Assembly: GCF_938015485.1 (NCBI RefSeq)
Contig: NZ_CALLVU010000152.1
Coordinates: 1 to 19,665, forward strand
Source: an uncultured Lachnoanaerobaculum sp.
GTDB lineage: Bacteria; Bacillota; Clostridia; Lachnospirales; Lachnospiraceae
DNA: 19,665 nucleotides
Reading direction: 5' to 3'
The notes beneath the pieces are model-generated. The model searched no databases. It had not been told where the DNA came from and saw only the letters and a list, made by a program, of their open reading frames with translations. This document shows, one piece after another, positions 8,011-15,032 of the stretch (positions are counted from its first letter, which is position 1; each line of letters opens with the position of its first letter). A program made the translations under genes and the position numbers.

Positions 8011-8562
8011 TTAGAACTTGAATGTCTCCTTCAGTCCCTTCCACTTTGTATCCTTCTCAGACATGATTAGACCCAGTCCTTCTATCGGCCAATCTATACC
8101 TATATCAGGGTCGTCATACTTAAGTCCGCCCTCATCATTAGGATGGTAGAAGTCGGTACACTTATATGCAAATACCGCCTCATCTGAAAGTACTACAAAT
8201 CCGTGTGCAAATCCCTTCGGTATATAAAACTGCTTCTTGTTCTCGTCTGAAAGTACCACACCGAAATATTTTCCGTATGTCTTTGAGTCTTTTCTTAAGT
8301 CCACAGCCACATCATATACCTCGCCGCTTAGAACTCTTACAAGTTTACCCTGCGGATGTTCCTTTTGGAAATGTAACCCTCTGAGTACTCCCTTTGATGA
8401 CTTTGACTGATTGTCCTGTACAAACTCCATGCCAAGACCGGCCTCTGTAAAATCATTTTTATTATATGTCTCTACAAAGTAACCTCTGTCATCCTTAAAC
8501 ACTGTAGGAGTTATCACGCAGAGTCCTTCTATGTCACATCTTTCAACTTTGATCTTTCCCAT
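8011..8562 (-). CDS. rfbC: dTDP-4-dehydrorhamnose 3,5-epimerase
   Basis: RmlC/RfbC epimerises C3 and C5 of dTDP-4-dehydro-6-deoxyglucose, the third step to dTDP-L-rhamnose. The 183 residues match the cupin family length. The active-site set is visible: H64 in VLRGLHFQ, K73 in QGKLVRV and Y133 in FAYKCTDFYHP. FIPKG-like YIPKGFAHGF (113-122) is also characteristic. ATG 8562 follows GAGGTG at a normal distance and is the first gene after a strong promoter at 8598-8626. The other rhamnose genes (rfbA, rfbB, rfbD) are not in the window. Placement at the head of the wzm-wzt-glycosyltransferase operon suggests that the exported polymer contains rhamnose or another 6-deoxyhexose. Confidence 0.93.
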   Translation of the reverse strand: MGKIKVERCDIEGLCVITPTVFKDDRGYFVETYNKNDFTEAGLGMEFVQDNQSKSSKGVLRGLHFQKEHPQGKLVRVLSGEVYDVAVDLRKDSKTYGKYFGVVLSDENKKQFYIPKGFAHGFVVLSDEAVFAYKCTDFYHPNDEGGLKYDDPDIGIDWPIEGLGLIMSEKDTKWKGLKETFKF

Positions 8563-8597
8563 AAATACACCTCGTTATTAGCTTTATTCTGACCTTG

Positions 8598-8626
8598 ATT
8601 ATACTTCACAGCTGTATATACGTCAA
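8598..8626 (-). promoter_or_regulatory. Sigma-A promoter of the rfbC-wzm-wzt-glycosyltransferase operon
   Basis: On the reverse strand TTGACG (8626-8621) and TATAAT (8603-8598) are separated by exactly 17 bp. Transcription would start near 8591, about 30 nt before the rfbC ATG at 8562. The -35 box is 10 bp past the dnaJ terminator T-tract, so the two operons are packed closely but are separately transcribed. Confidence 0.8.
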
Positions 8627-8636
8627 ATACGAACGT

Positions 8637-8669
8637 AAAAGAAGCCACGAGTTATAATTCCGTGACTTC
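8637..8669 (-). terminator. Rho-independent terminator after dnaJ
   Basis: On the reverse strand GAAGTCACG (8669-8661) pairs with CGTGGCTTC (8649-8641) with one G-U pair, across an 11-base loop, and is followed by TTTT. It lies 35 bp past the dnaJ stop and closes the heat-shock operon. Confidence 0.75.
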
Positions 8670-8703
8670 CGAATCATCCAAACAATAAATGTTTTATAAA
8701 ATA

Positions 8704-9813
8704 TTATTTATTCATTGTAGCATCAAAAGCCTCAAGTGCGGCCTTCTGCTCTTTTGTAAGTTTTGTAGGTACCGATACCACCAATGTAATATAGTGGTCA
8801 CCTCGTACATTCTTATTTCTGAGAGAAGGGACACCCTTGCCCTTTAATCTGACTCTGCTGTCTGTCTGTGTACCTGCTTTAATAGATACGTCCACATCAC
8901 CGTCAACAGTCTTTACTCTAATACTGCCGCCAAGTGCAGCCTTTGCAAAGCTTATCGGCACTGTGGAATATATATTTGTATCCTGACGCTTGAATATAGG
9001 ATGAGGGCTTACAATCACCTCTACAAGCAAATCTCCTCTAGGTCCGCCGTTTACTCCCGGCTCACCTCCGCCTGCAACTCTCACAGACATACCGTTGTCA
9101 ATACCTGCCGGTATATTTACCTCAAACTTCTTCTTGGTCTGAATATATCCGTTTCCGTGACAGTCAGGACATTTATCCTTTATAATCTTTCCGCTGCCGC
9201 CGCAGTCAGGACAGGTCTTTACATTCTGCATAGTTCCGAATATTGTCTGCTGCGAATATCTTATCTGTCCCTTACCGTTACACTTCGGACATGTCGTAGG
9301 TGAAGTACCCGCCTTGGCACCGCTTCCGTGACAGGTAGCGCATTCGTCCTTGTAGTTGACGGTAACGTCTCTCTTACATCCGAAAACAGCCTCTTCAAAT
9401 GTAAGCCTTACCGCAACTTTGACATTGGCACCCTTCATAGGTCCGTTTCTTGTGGCTCTGCCTGCACCGCCGCCGCCGAACATTCCTCCGAAGAGGTCGC
9501 CGAATATATCGTCACCGCCGAAATCAAAGCCTGAGAAGCCTCCGAATCCGCCAAAGCCGCCGGCTCCCGCACCTGCTCCACCGTCAAAGGCAGCATGACC
9601 GAATTGGTCATACTGTCTTCTCTTTTCAGGATCGCTTAGTACAGCATACGCTTCACCGGCTTCCTTGAACTTTTTCTCAGCTTCGGGATTGTCCGGGTTT
9701 GCATCCGGATGATACTTCTTTGCCAGCGCTCTATATGCCTTTTTTATCGCAGAGTCATCAGCGTTTTTGTCAACGCCAAGTACTTCATAGTAATCTCTTT
9801 TACTCTCTGCCAT
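8704..9813 (-). CDS. dnaJ: Chaperone DnaJ (type I Hsp40)
   Basis: DnaJ delivers unfolded proteins to DnaK and stimulates its ATPase. The 369 residues show the complete type I layout. The J domain spans 1-70 with the HPD tripeptide at 35-37 (KYHPDANPD). A Gly/Phe-rich linker covers 75-118. Four CxxCxGxG zinc motifs begin at C158, C175, C201 and C215. The C-terminal substrate-binding domains follow to the end. The start is 15 bp after dnaK, with AAGGAG upstream. It is the last gene of hrcA-grpE-dnaK-dnaJ, and transcription ends at the hairpin at 8637-8669. Nothing appears degraded. Confidence 0.97.
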   Translation of the reverse strand: MAESKRDYYEVLGVDKNADDSAIKKAYRALAKKYHPDANPDNPEAEKKFKEAGEAYAVLSDPEKRRQYDQFGHAAFDGGAGAGAGGFGGFGGFSGFDFGGDDIFGDLFGGMFGGGGAGRATRNGPMKGANVKVAVRLTFEEAVFGCKRDVTVNYKDECATCHGSGAKAGTSPTTCPKCNGKGQIRYSQQTIFGTMQNVKTCPDCGGSGKIIKDKCPDCHGNGYIQTKKKFEVNIPAGIDNGMSVRVAGGGEPGVNGGPRGDLLVEVIVSPHPIFKRQDTNIYSTVPISFAKAALGGSIRVKTVDGDVDVSIKAGTQTDSRVRLKGKGVPSLRNKNVRGDHYITLVVSVPTKLTKEQKAALEAFDATMNK

Positions 9814-9828
9814 CCTTTGCTCTCCTTA

Positions 9829-11697
9829 TTATACCTCTTTGTAATCAGCATCTATAACGTCGTCATCACTTGATGAGCCTGTTGCCTCTCCGCCTGCCTG
9901 TGCAGCACCTTCGGCACCTGTTGCTCCCTGTGCTCCCGACTTCTCATATACCTTTGCAAACAACTTCTGAGCGCTTTCCATAAGCTTCTCTTTGCCTGCC
10001 TTGATATCATTTACCTGATCTTCAGTCATTGCATCGATAGGTGCTCTGTTTATAGCTTCCTTAAGTGTGTTAAGATCGGCCTCAACTGCAGCCTTATCAC
10101 CGGCATCCAAGCTGTCTCCCACTTCCTTAAGTGCATTCTCTGTCTGGAATACCATTGAGTCGGCTTCGTTTCTTGCATCGATACCTTCTTTTCTCTTCTT
10201 ATCCTGAGCCTCGAACTCTGCAGCTTCCTTTACAGCCTTATCTATATCGCTCTCAGACATATTTGAACCTGATGTGATTGTGATATGCTGCTCCTTACCT
10301 GTTCCAAGGTCCTTAGCTGAAACATTAACGATACCGTTTGCATCTATATCAAATGTAACTTCAATCTGCGGAACACCTCTCTTTGCAGGAAGGATTCCGT
10401 CAAGTCTGAACTGGCCGAGAGTCTTGTTGTCTCTTGCAAACTGTCTCTCACCCTGTACTACATGGATATCAACAGCTTCCTGATTATCTGCCGCTGTAGA
10501 GAATATCTGACTCTTCTTTGTAGGTATTGTAGTATTTCTCTCGATAAGCTTTGTAGCTATACCGCCCATTGTCTCAATTGAAAGTGAAAGCGGAGTAACA
10601 TCAAGAAGTAATACATCTCCTGCGCCTGACTCACCTGAAAGCTTACCGCCCTGGATACTTGCACCGATTGCAACACCCTCATCCGGGTTGATGCTCTTTG
10701 AAGGCTCCTTACCTGTAAGTTCTTTTACCTTCTCCTGTGCATTGATCATTCTTGTAGAACCGCCTACAAGCAATACTTTACCAAGCTCGCTTGCTGTGAT
10801 ACCTGCATCCTTAAGTGCGTTCTGTACAGGAACTGCAGTTCTCTCGATAAGGTCATGAGTAAGCTCATCAAACTTAGCTCTTGTAAGAGTCATATCAAGG
10901 TGCTTAGGTCCCTCAGCAGTTGCTGTGATGAAAGGCAGGTTGATATTTGTAGTTGTTGATGTTGAAAGCTCCTTCTTAGCCTTCTCTGCAGCTTCTTTTA
11001 ATCTCTGAAGTGCCATCTTATCTGTTGAAAGGTCTACACCCTCAGCCTTCTTAAATTCGCTTACAAGCCAATCTGTAATCTTGTTATCAAAGTCGTCACC
11101 ACCAAGATGTGTATCACCGTTTGTAGCTAAAACTTCTATAACACCGTCACCGATCTCAATGATTGAAACATCGAATGTACCGCCACCAAGGTCGTATACC
11201 ATAATCTTTTGCTCTGCATCGTTGTCAAGACCGTATGCAAGTGCTGCAGCTGTAGGCTCGTTGATAATTCTCTTTACATCAAGACCTGCAATCTTACCTG
11301 CATCCTTTGTTGCCTGACGCTGTGCATCGTTAAAGTATGCCGGAACTGTGATAACGGCCTCTGTAACCTTCTCACCCAAGTAGCTTTCAGCATCAGCTTT
11401 CAGCTTCTGAAGAATCATTGCTGAAATCTCCTGCGGTGTGTATGACTTACCGTCGATAGTTACCTTATAATCCGTACCCATATGTCTCTTGATTGAAGAG
11501 ATTGTTCTGTCGGCATTTGTAACCGCCTGACGCTTTGCAGGCTCACCTATAAGTCTCTCACCTGTCTTTGTAAATGCTACAACTGAAGGTGTTGTTCTTG
11601 AACCTTCAGAGTTTGGAATAACTACAGGCTTTCCACCCTCCATAACTGCTACACAGCTGTTTGTTGTACCTAAATCTATACCTATAATCTTGCTCAT
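9829..11697 (-). CDS. dnaK: Chaperone DnaK (Hsp70)
   Basis: DnaK binds exposed hydrophobic peptides in an ATP-driven cycle with DnaJ and GrpE. I start at ATG 11697 because GGAGG lies at the right distance and the protein then begins MSKIIGIDLGTTNSCVAV, the standard N-terminus; the upstream ATG at 11748 would add 17 unsupported residues. The product is 622 residues. Phosphate-1 (IDLGTTNS), phosphate-2 (VYDLGGGTFDVS) and adenosine (LLVGGSTRM) motifs are all present. The interdomain linker DVLLLDVTPLSL leads into the peptide-binding domain and helical lid, ending DDVIDADYKEV. The 79-bp spacer from grpE holds no clear promoter, so it is probably read from the hrcA promoter. Confidence 0.97.
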   Translation of the reverse strand: MSKIIGIDLGTTNSCVAVMEGGKPVVIPNSEGSRTTPSVVAFTKTGERLIGEPAKRQAVTNADRTISSIKRHMGTDYKVTIDGKSYTPQEISAMILQKLKADAESYLGEKVTEAVITVPAYFNDAQRQATKDAGKIAGLDVKRIINEPTAAALAYGLDNDAEQKIMVYDLGGGTFDVSIIEIGDGVIEVLATNGDTHLGGDDFDNKITDWLVSEFKKAEGVDLSTDKMALQRLKEAAEKAKKELSTSTTTNINLPFITATAEGPKHLDMTLTRAKFDELTHDLIERTAVPVQNALKDAGITASELGKVLLVGGSTRMINAQEKVKELTGKEPSKSINPDEGVAIGASIQGGKLSGESGAGDVLLLDVTPLSLSIETMGGIATKLIERNTTIPTKKSQIFSTAADNQEAVDIHVVQGERQFARDNKTLGQFRLDGILPAKRGVPQIEVTFDIDANGIVNVSAKDLGTGKEQHITITSGSNMSESDIDKAVKEAAEFEAQDKKRKEGIDARNEADSMVFQTENALKEVGDSLDAGDKAAVEADLNTLKEAINRAPIDAMTEDQVNDIKAGKEKLMESAQKLFAKVYEKSGAQGATGAEGAAQAGGEATGSSSDDDVIDADYKEV

Positions 11698-11776
11698 TAT
11701 AATTTCCTCCAATAATAAAATATTTAATCTATATAAAATATTTGACACCTTTTACAGTGTAAAATATGTTGTCCAC

Positions 11777-12394
11777 TTAGTTGGCAACCTTTACCATACT
11801 ATGTCTAAGAACACTGTCCTTATACATATATCCCTTTAAAAGTTCCTCAGCAACCACATTCTCACCAAGACTTTCATCTTCAACATGCATCACCGCATTG
11901 TGAAAGTTCGGATCAAACGGCTGTCCTACACAATCAATAGGTTTTACTCCCAAATCCTCAAGAGTCTTTTTTAACTGATTGTATATCATTGTAATTCCGT
12001 CAGCGAACGCTTTACCTTCTCCTTCCTTAGGTGCCGCAACCATTGCACGTTCAAAATTGTCAACTACCGGCAAAATCTTCTCCGCAATACTTCTTGCACC
12101 CATATCAAACATGGTCGCTTTTTCCTTCTCGCTTCGCTTTCTGAAATTATCAAACTCAGCCATGCTTCTTTTGAGTCTGTCCGTCAAATCCGCAATGGCA
12201 ATATCTTTTTTATCTTGCTTTTCTTCAAGATTTTCATCACTGAAAGCCTCATCCACTTCAGCTTCCATAGCTGCTGCCTTTGCCGCCGCTTCCTCAGGAG
12301 TTTCTTCGGCCTCTGTAGCAACTTTATTTGCTTCTTCGCCCTCTAAAACTTCCTTGTTTTCTTCCTGTTCTCTTTTAAAATCTTTTTCTTCCAC
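11777..12394 (-). CDS. grpE: Nucleotide exchange factor GrpE
   Basis: GrpE releases ADP from DnaK. The N-terminal third is highly charged and rich in Glu, Lys and Ala. The long dimer helix contains DRLKRSMAEFDNFRKRSEKEK, and the conserved beta-domain has PVVDNFERA, GQPFDPNFHNAVMHVED and the end YMYKDSVLRHSMVKVAN. I chose GTG 12394 because AAGGAG lies exactly six bases upstream and the gene then begins 10 bp after the hrcA stop, giving 205 residues. In-frame ATGs at 12430 or 12415 would overlap hrcA and lack a ribosome binding site; many annotations would use one of them. The family assignment is firm and only the start is open. Confidence 0.93.
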   Translation of the reverse strand: MEEKDFKREQEENKEVLEGEEANKVATEAEETPEEAAAKAAAMEAEVDEAFSDENLEEKQDKKDIAIADLTDRLKRSMAEFDNFRKRSEKEKATMFDMGARSIAEKILPVVDNFERAMVAAPKEGEGKAFADGITMIYNQLKKTLEDLGVKPIDCVGQPFDPNFHNAVMHVEDESLGENVVAEELLKGYMYKDSVLRHSMVKVAN

Positions 12395-12400
12395 AGCCCT

Positions 12401-12406
12401 CTCCTT
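12401..12406 (-). promoter_or_regulatory. Ribosome binding site deciding the grpE start
   Basis: AAGGAG on the reverse strand sits six bases before GTG 12394 and overlaps the last codon of hrcA (stop at 12407-12405). It is the only strong Shine-Dalgarno near the grpE N-terminus, so it favours a GTG start over the upstream ATGs. Confidence 0.6.
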
Positions 12407-13436
12407 ATTCATCATTTTTAAACTGCTCATCCAAAGATGCCATTACAGTCCTTACAGTCTTCAGTACCTTTTCATAGTCCATTCTCTTCGGTCCTACTAT
12501 ACCGATAGTACCTCTAAGTCCTTCGCCTATTTCATAATTGGCTGTAACTACTGAAAGATCTCTCATATCTGAAACCGGTACCTCGTTTCCTATATACACT
12601 TTGATACCGTCCTTGTCATCGTCACAAACCTTTGCAAGCATCTCCTTCAGCTTATCCTTTTCCTCAAAAGCATCCACAAGCTGACTTGCCTTTTCTCTGT
12701 CGGATATTTCAGGATACTTGAAAATATTTGTCGTACCGCTTGTATATATCTCCAGATTATCGGTAGCACTTTCAAACACCGCCGCAACCTCTCTCAAAAC
12801 CTTATCAACTATATCTCCGTAAACTCCCGCATCTGTTCGTAACTTGTTCATAGTGCTTAAGCTTATCTCTTCTACAGTGAGTCCGTTAAGAGAAGTATTT
12901 ATAAGAAGATTCAAATTTAAAATCTCACTGTCGGATATTTCACTGTCGATATCTATTATCTTATTGTTGATAATATTTCCTTCAGCTACCGTAACCAGCA
13001 GAAGCTTAAATCTGTCCATCTTTGAGAGCTGCAAAAACTTTACTTTATTTGAGTGAATAGTAGGTCCTGATATCATTGCGGCATAATTGGTATCTCTTGC
13101 AATTATCTTTGCCAACTGCTTTAAGACATTTTCCAATCTGTCCACCTTTTTGAACATCAGATCCTTGAACTCCTCAGTCTCTATCTCCTTTTCTCTCAAG
13201 ATCTCATCTACATAAAATCTGTATCCCTTATCTGAAGGAATTCGTCCTGCCGAAGTATGCGGCTGTAAAATATAGCCCATCTCTTCAAGGTCGCTCATCT
13301 CATTTCTTATAGTAGCGGAACTTAAGTTTAATTCAGGGAGCTTTGAAATAGTTCTTGAACCGACCGGCTCCCCGGTTTCCATATAGTTCTTTATGATAGC
13401 TTTTAAAATAATCGCTTTCCTGTCATCTGAATCCAT
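12405..13436 (-). CDS. hrcA: Heat-inducible transcription repressor HrcA
   Basis: HrcA binds CIRCE operators and represses class I heat-shock genes; its folding depends on GroEL. I start at ATG 13436, preceded by GGGAGGA, because the upstream ATG at 13469 lies inside the CIRCE element. The product is 343 residues, normal for the family. The N-terminal winged helix-turn-helix is clear (GEPVGSRTISK, LSSATIRNEMSDLEEMGY, HTSAGRIPSDKGYRFYVD). The C-terminus has the conserved GLRGTIGIVGPKRMDYEKV. It is first in the operon, so it represses itself together with grpE, dnaK and dnaJ. Confidence 0.96.
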   Translation of the reverse strand: MDSDDRKAIILKAIIKNYMETGEPVGSRTISKLPELNLSSATIRNEMSDLEEMGYILQPHTSAGRIPSDKGYRFYVDEILREKEIETEEFKDLMFKKVDRLENVLKQLAKIIARDTNYAAMISGPTIHSNKVKFLQLSKMDRFKLLLVTVAEGNIINNKIIDIDSEISDSEILNLNLLINTSLNGLTVEEISLSTMNKLRTDAGVYGDIVDKVLREVAAVFESATDNLEIYTSGTTNIFKYPEISDREKASQLVDAFEEKDKLKEMLAKVCDDDKDGIKVYIGNEVPVSDMRDLSVVTANYEIGEGLRGTIGIVGPKRMDYEKVLKTVRTVMASLDEQFKNDE

Positions 13437-13458
13437 TCGCTCCTCCCTTCTTTGTTTG

Positions 13459-13485
13459 TTAGCACTCACTTATGTAGAGTGCTAA
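13459..13485. promoter_or_regulatory. CIRCE operator (HrcA binding site)
   Basis: TTAGCACTC, nine bases, GAGTGCTAA is a perfect match to the CIRCE inverted repeat. It lies between the -10 box (13498-13503) and the hrcA ATG (13436), in the early transcribed leader, the usual place for repression by HrcA and for an effect on mRNA stability. Confidence 0.97.
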
Positions 13486-13497
13486 TCTCTATTAGCT

Positions 13498-13526
13498 ACT
13501 ATATTCTATATATAAGGATTTGTCAA
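13498..13526 (-). promoter_or_regulatory. Sigma-A promoter of the hrcA-grpE-dnaK-dnaJ operon
   Basis: TTGACA (13526-13521) and TATAGT (13503-13498) are 17 bp apart on the reverse strand. Transcription would begin near 13490, immediately before CIRCE. The match to a vegetative promoter, with no stress-sigma motif, fits the HrcA-type control seen in Firmicutes. Confidence 0.85.
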
Positions 13527-13549
13527 CAACTTTTTTCAAAAAAATTGCA

Positions 13550-13583
13550 CAAAAAAACTCCCAACTTTTTTGAGTTGAGAGTT
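13550..13583 (-). terminator. Rho-independent terminator after the NSS transporter gene
   Basis: On the reverse strand AACTCTCAAC (13583-13574) pairs with GTTGGGAGTT (13565-13556) with one G-U pair over an eight-base loop, followed by a run of seven T. It ends the lyase-transporter transcript just before the heat-shock promoter. Confidence 0.8.
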
Positions 13584-13603
13584 TTATAAAATATGTAATA
13601 AAA

Positions 13604-14950
13604 TCAACCGATTCCGCCGTAGAACGCGCCGGCTATAAGTGCCAGTAATGCAAGCCCTGTATATACATACTTTCCAAGGAAGAACCATATTTCTCCCTTC
13701 GGCTTCTTTGCACCGGTATTTACAGCTTCCATTGTATACTTCTTTCCGAATATGAAGAACAACATAACTGAAGCAAGTACCGCACCTATCGGGCAGATAT
13801 ATATTGATACCGCATCCATCCAGTTTGAAACGATTCCCTGTATAAGTATTGCAACAACCACTCCGATTACTCCTATAATACCTACAGACTGCAATCTGCC
13901 AAGCTTAAACTGCTGCTGTAAGGTAGCTACAGGTGCCTCATATAAGTTTACCAAAGAACTGAGTCCTGCAAATGTAACACATACAAAGAATACTATTCCG
14001 ACTACCATTCCGCCCGGCATCTGATTCATGATATTTACAAGGTAGATAAACATAAGTCCCGGACCGCCTTCGCTAAGCTCCGCACCTGATGTAGCCATAG
14101 CCGGTATAATAACAAGCGCTGCCAAAAGAGCCGCACAGGTATCAAATATAGCTATATTCATTGCTGAGAACGGTATATCCTCTTTCTTACTTAAGTAAGA
14201 ACCGTAAATAACGGTACCGTTGCCGGCTATAGACAGTGAGAAGAATGCCTGTCCGAATGCAAATATCCAAAGTCTGATATCCTTTAATCCTTCCGGATTT
14301 ACAGTAAATATATACTTATATCCGTCAACCGCTCCCGGCTGTATACCTATATAAACGGCCAGACCTATCATCATTACAAAAAGCAGAGGCATCATAAACT
14401 TGTTTGCTTTCTCAATACCGTCCGCAACTCCAAAAGCCATAATTGCAAAATTGACAATAAGTGCAATAACTATCCAAATATTATTGCCGAAGGCACTTGC
14501 GGTTGTACCGAAGGTAGTGCCTATAAGGTCCATATTTGTACCCATTGCAAATACCTTACCTGTAAATGCCATTACAACATATTTGAATATCCATCCGACT
14601 ACACATGAATATCCGATAGCAAGTGCCAAAGAACCTACAGTAGGTATGATACCTATGCTCTCACCTACTTTTTTACTTTTACCTGCATGTGCCATAGCTG
14701 CACCGAAGGCTCCTATAGGACCTTTACCTGTGCTCCTTCCTAGTGCGATTTCCTCAACAACACCTGTACTTCCTATCAGTATAACAAATATGAAGTAAGG
14801 AATCAGAAAAGTCATCCCCCCCCAGGCTGACACCAGCACCGGAAATCTCCACAGATTTCCCATACCTACGGCAGAGCCTACACATGCTATAATAAACCCT
14901 ATTTGTGAGTTAAAACCATCCTGCTTTGCAGGTGTATTATCCAAACCCAT
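13604..14950 (-). CDS. Sodium-dependent amino-acid transporter, NSS/SNF family (probable tryptophan/aromatic importer)
   Basis: This is a neurotransmitter:sodium symporter of the cytoplasmic membrane. The N-terminal helix reads GFIIACVGSAVGMGNLWRFPVL, the family hallmark with the unwound TM1 that binds sodium and substrate. About eleven or twelve hydrophobic helices follow over 448 residues, typical of short bacterial members such as TnaT and MhsT. TM6-TM8 motifs are visible around LWIFAFGQAFFSLSIAGNGTVIYGSYL and AGLSSLVNLYEAPVA. I start at ATG 14950 after GGAGG; the upstream ATG at 14980 adds ten residues and overlaps a hairpin. It follows the tryptophanase-family gene by 82 bp. In Symbiobacterium a related transporter next to tryptophanase imports tryptophan, so the same substrate is likely here by context only. 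Confidence 0.9.
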   Translation of the reverse strand: MGLDNTPAKQDGFNSQIGFIIACVGSAVGMGNLWRFPVLVSAWGGMTFLIPYFIFVILIGSTGVVEEIALGRSTGKGPIGAFGAAMAHAGKSKKVGESIGIIPTVGSLALAIGYSCVVGWIFKYVVMAFTGKVFAMGTNMDLIGTTFGTTASAFGNNIWIVIALIVNFAIMAFGVADGIEKANKFMMPLLFVMMIGLAVYIGIQPGAVDGYKYIFTVNPEGLKDIRLWIFAFGQAFFSLSIAGNGTVIYGSYLSKKEDIPFSAMNIAIFDTCAALLAALVIIPAMATSGAELSEGGPGLMFIYLVNIMNQMPGGMVVGIVFFVCVTFAGLSSLVNLYEAPVATLQQQFKLGRLQSVGIIGVIGVVVAILIQGIVSNWMDAVSIYICPIGAVLASVMLFFIFGKKYTMEAVNTGAKKPKGEIWFFLGKYVYTGLALLALIAGAFYGGIG

Positions 14951-15002
14951 AAACTTCCTCCATCTTGTTAAAAAAAACAAGTCCCCCTTATTGGATAGCA
15001 GC

Positions 15003-15019
15003 CCGACCGCCTCGGCCGG
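15003..15019. other. GC-rich hairpin between the lyase and transporter genes
   Basis: CCGACCG (15003-15009) and CGGCCGG (15013-15019) can pair with one G-U on the reverse strand around a three-base loop. It is unusually GC-rich for this AT-rich spacer. There is no adjacent T-tract, so it does not look like an intrinsic terminator and may be a processing or stability stem. A second hairpin, CTTGTT/AACAAG with a six-base loop (14964-14981), sits just before the transporter ribosome binding site. Confidence 0.4.
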
Positions 15020-15032
15020 ACCGCTTTATATC

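Noticed and set aside
11698..11776. A separate dnaK promoter or second CIRCE in the grpE-dnaK gap
   Set aside because: The gap is AT-rich but has no paired -35/-10 at proper spacing and no GAGTGCTAA arm.
11979..12554. Long forward frame (191 codons) opposite grpE and hrcA
   Set aside because: It is an antisense shadow with Ser/Ala-rich content, created by the Glu/Lys-rich grpE codons. Both reverse-strand genes are certain.
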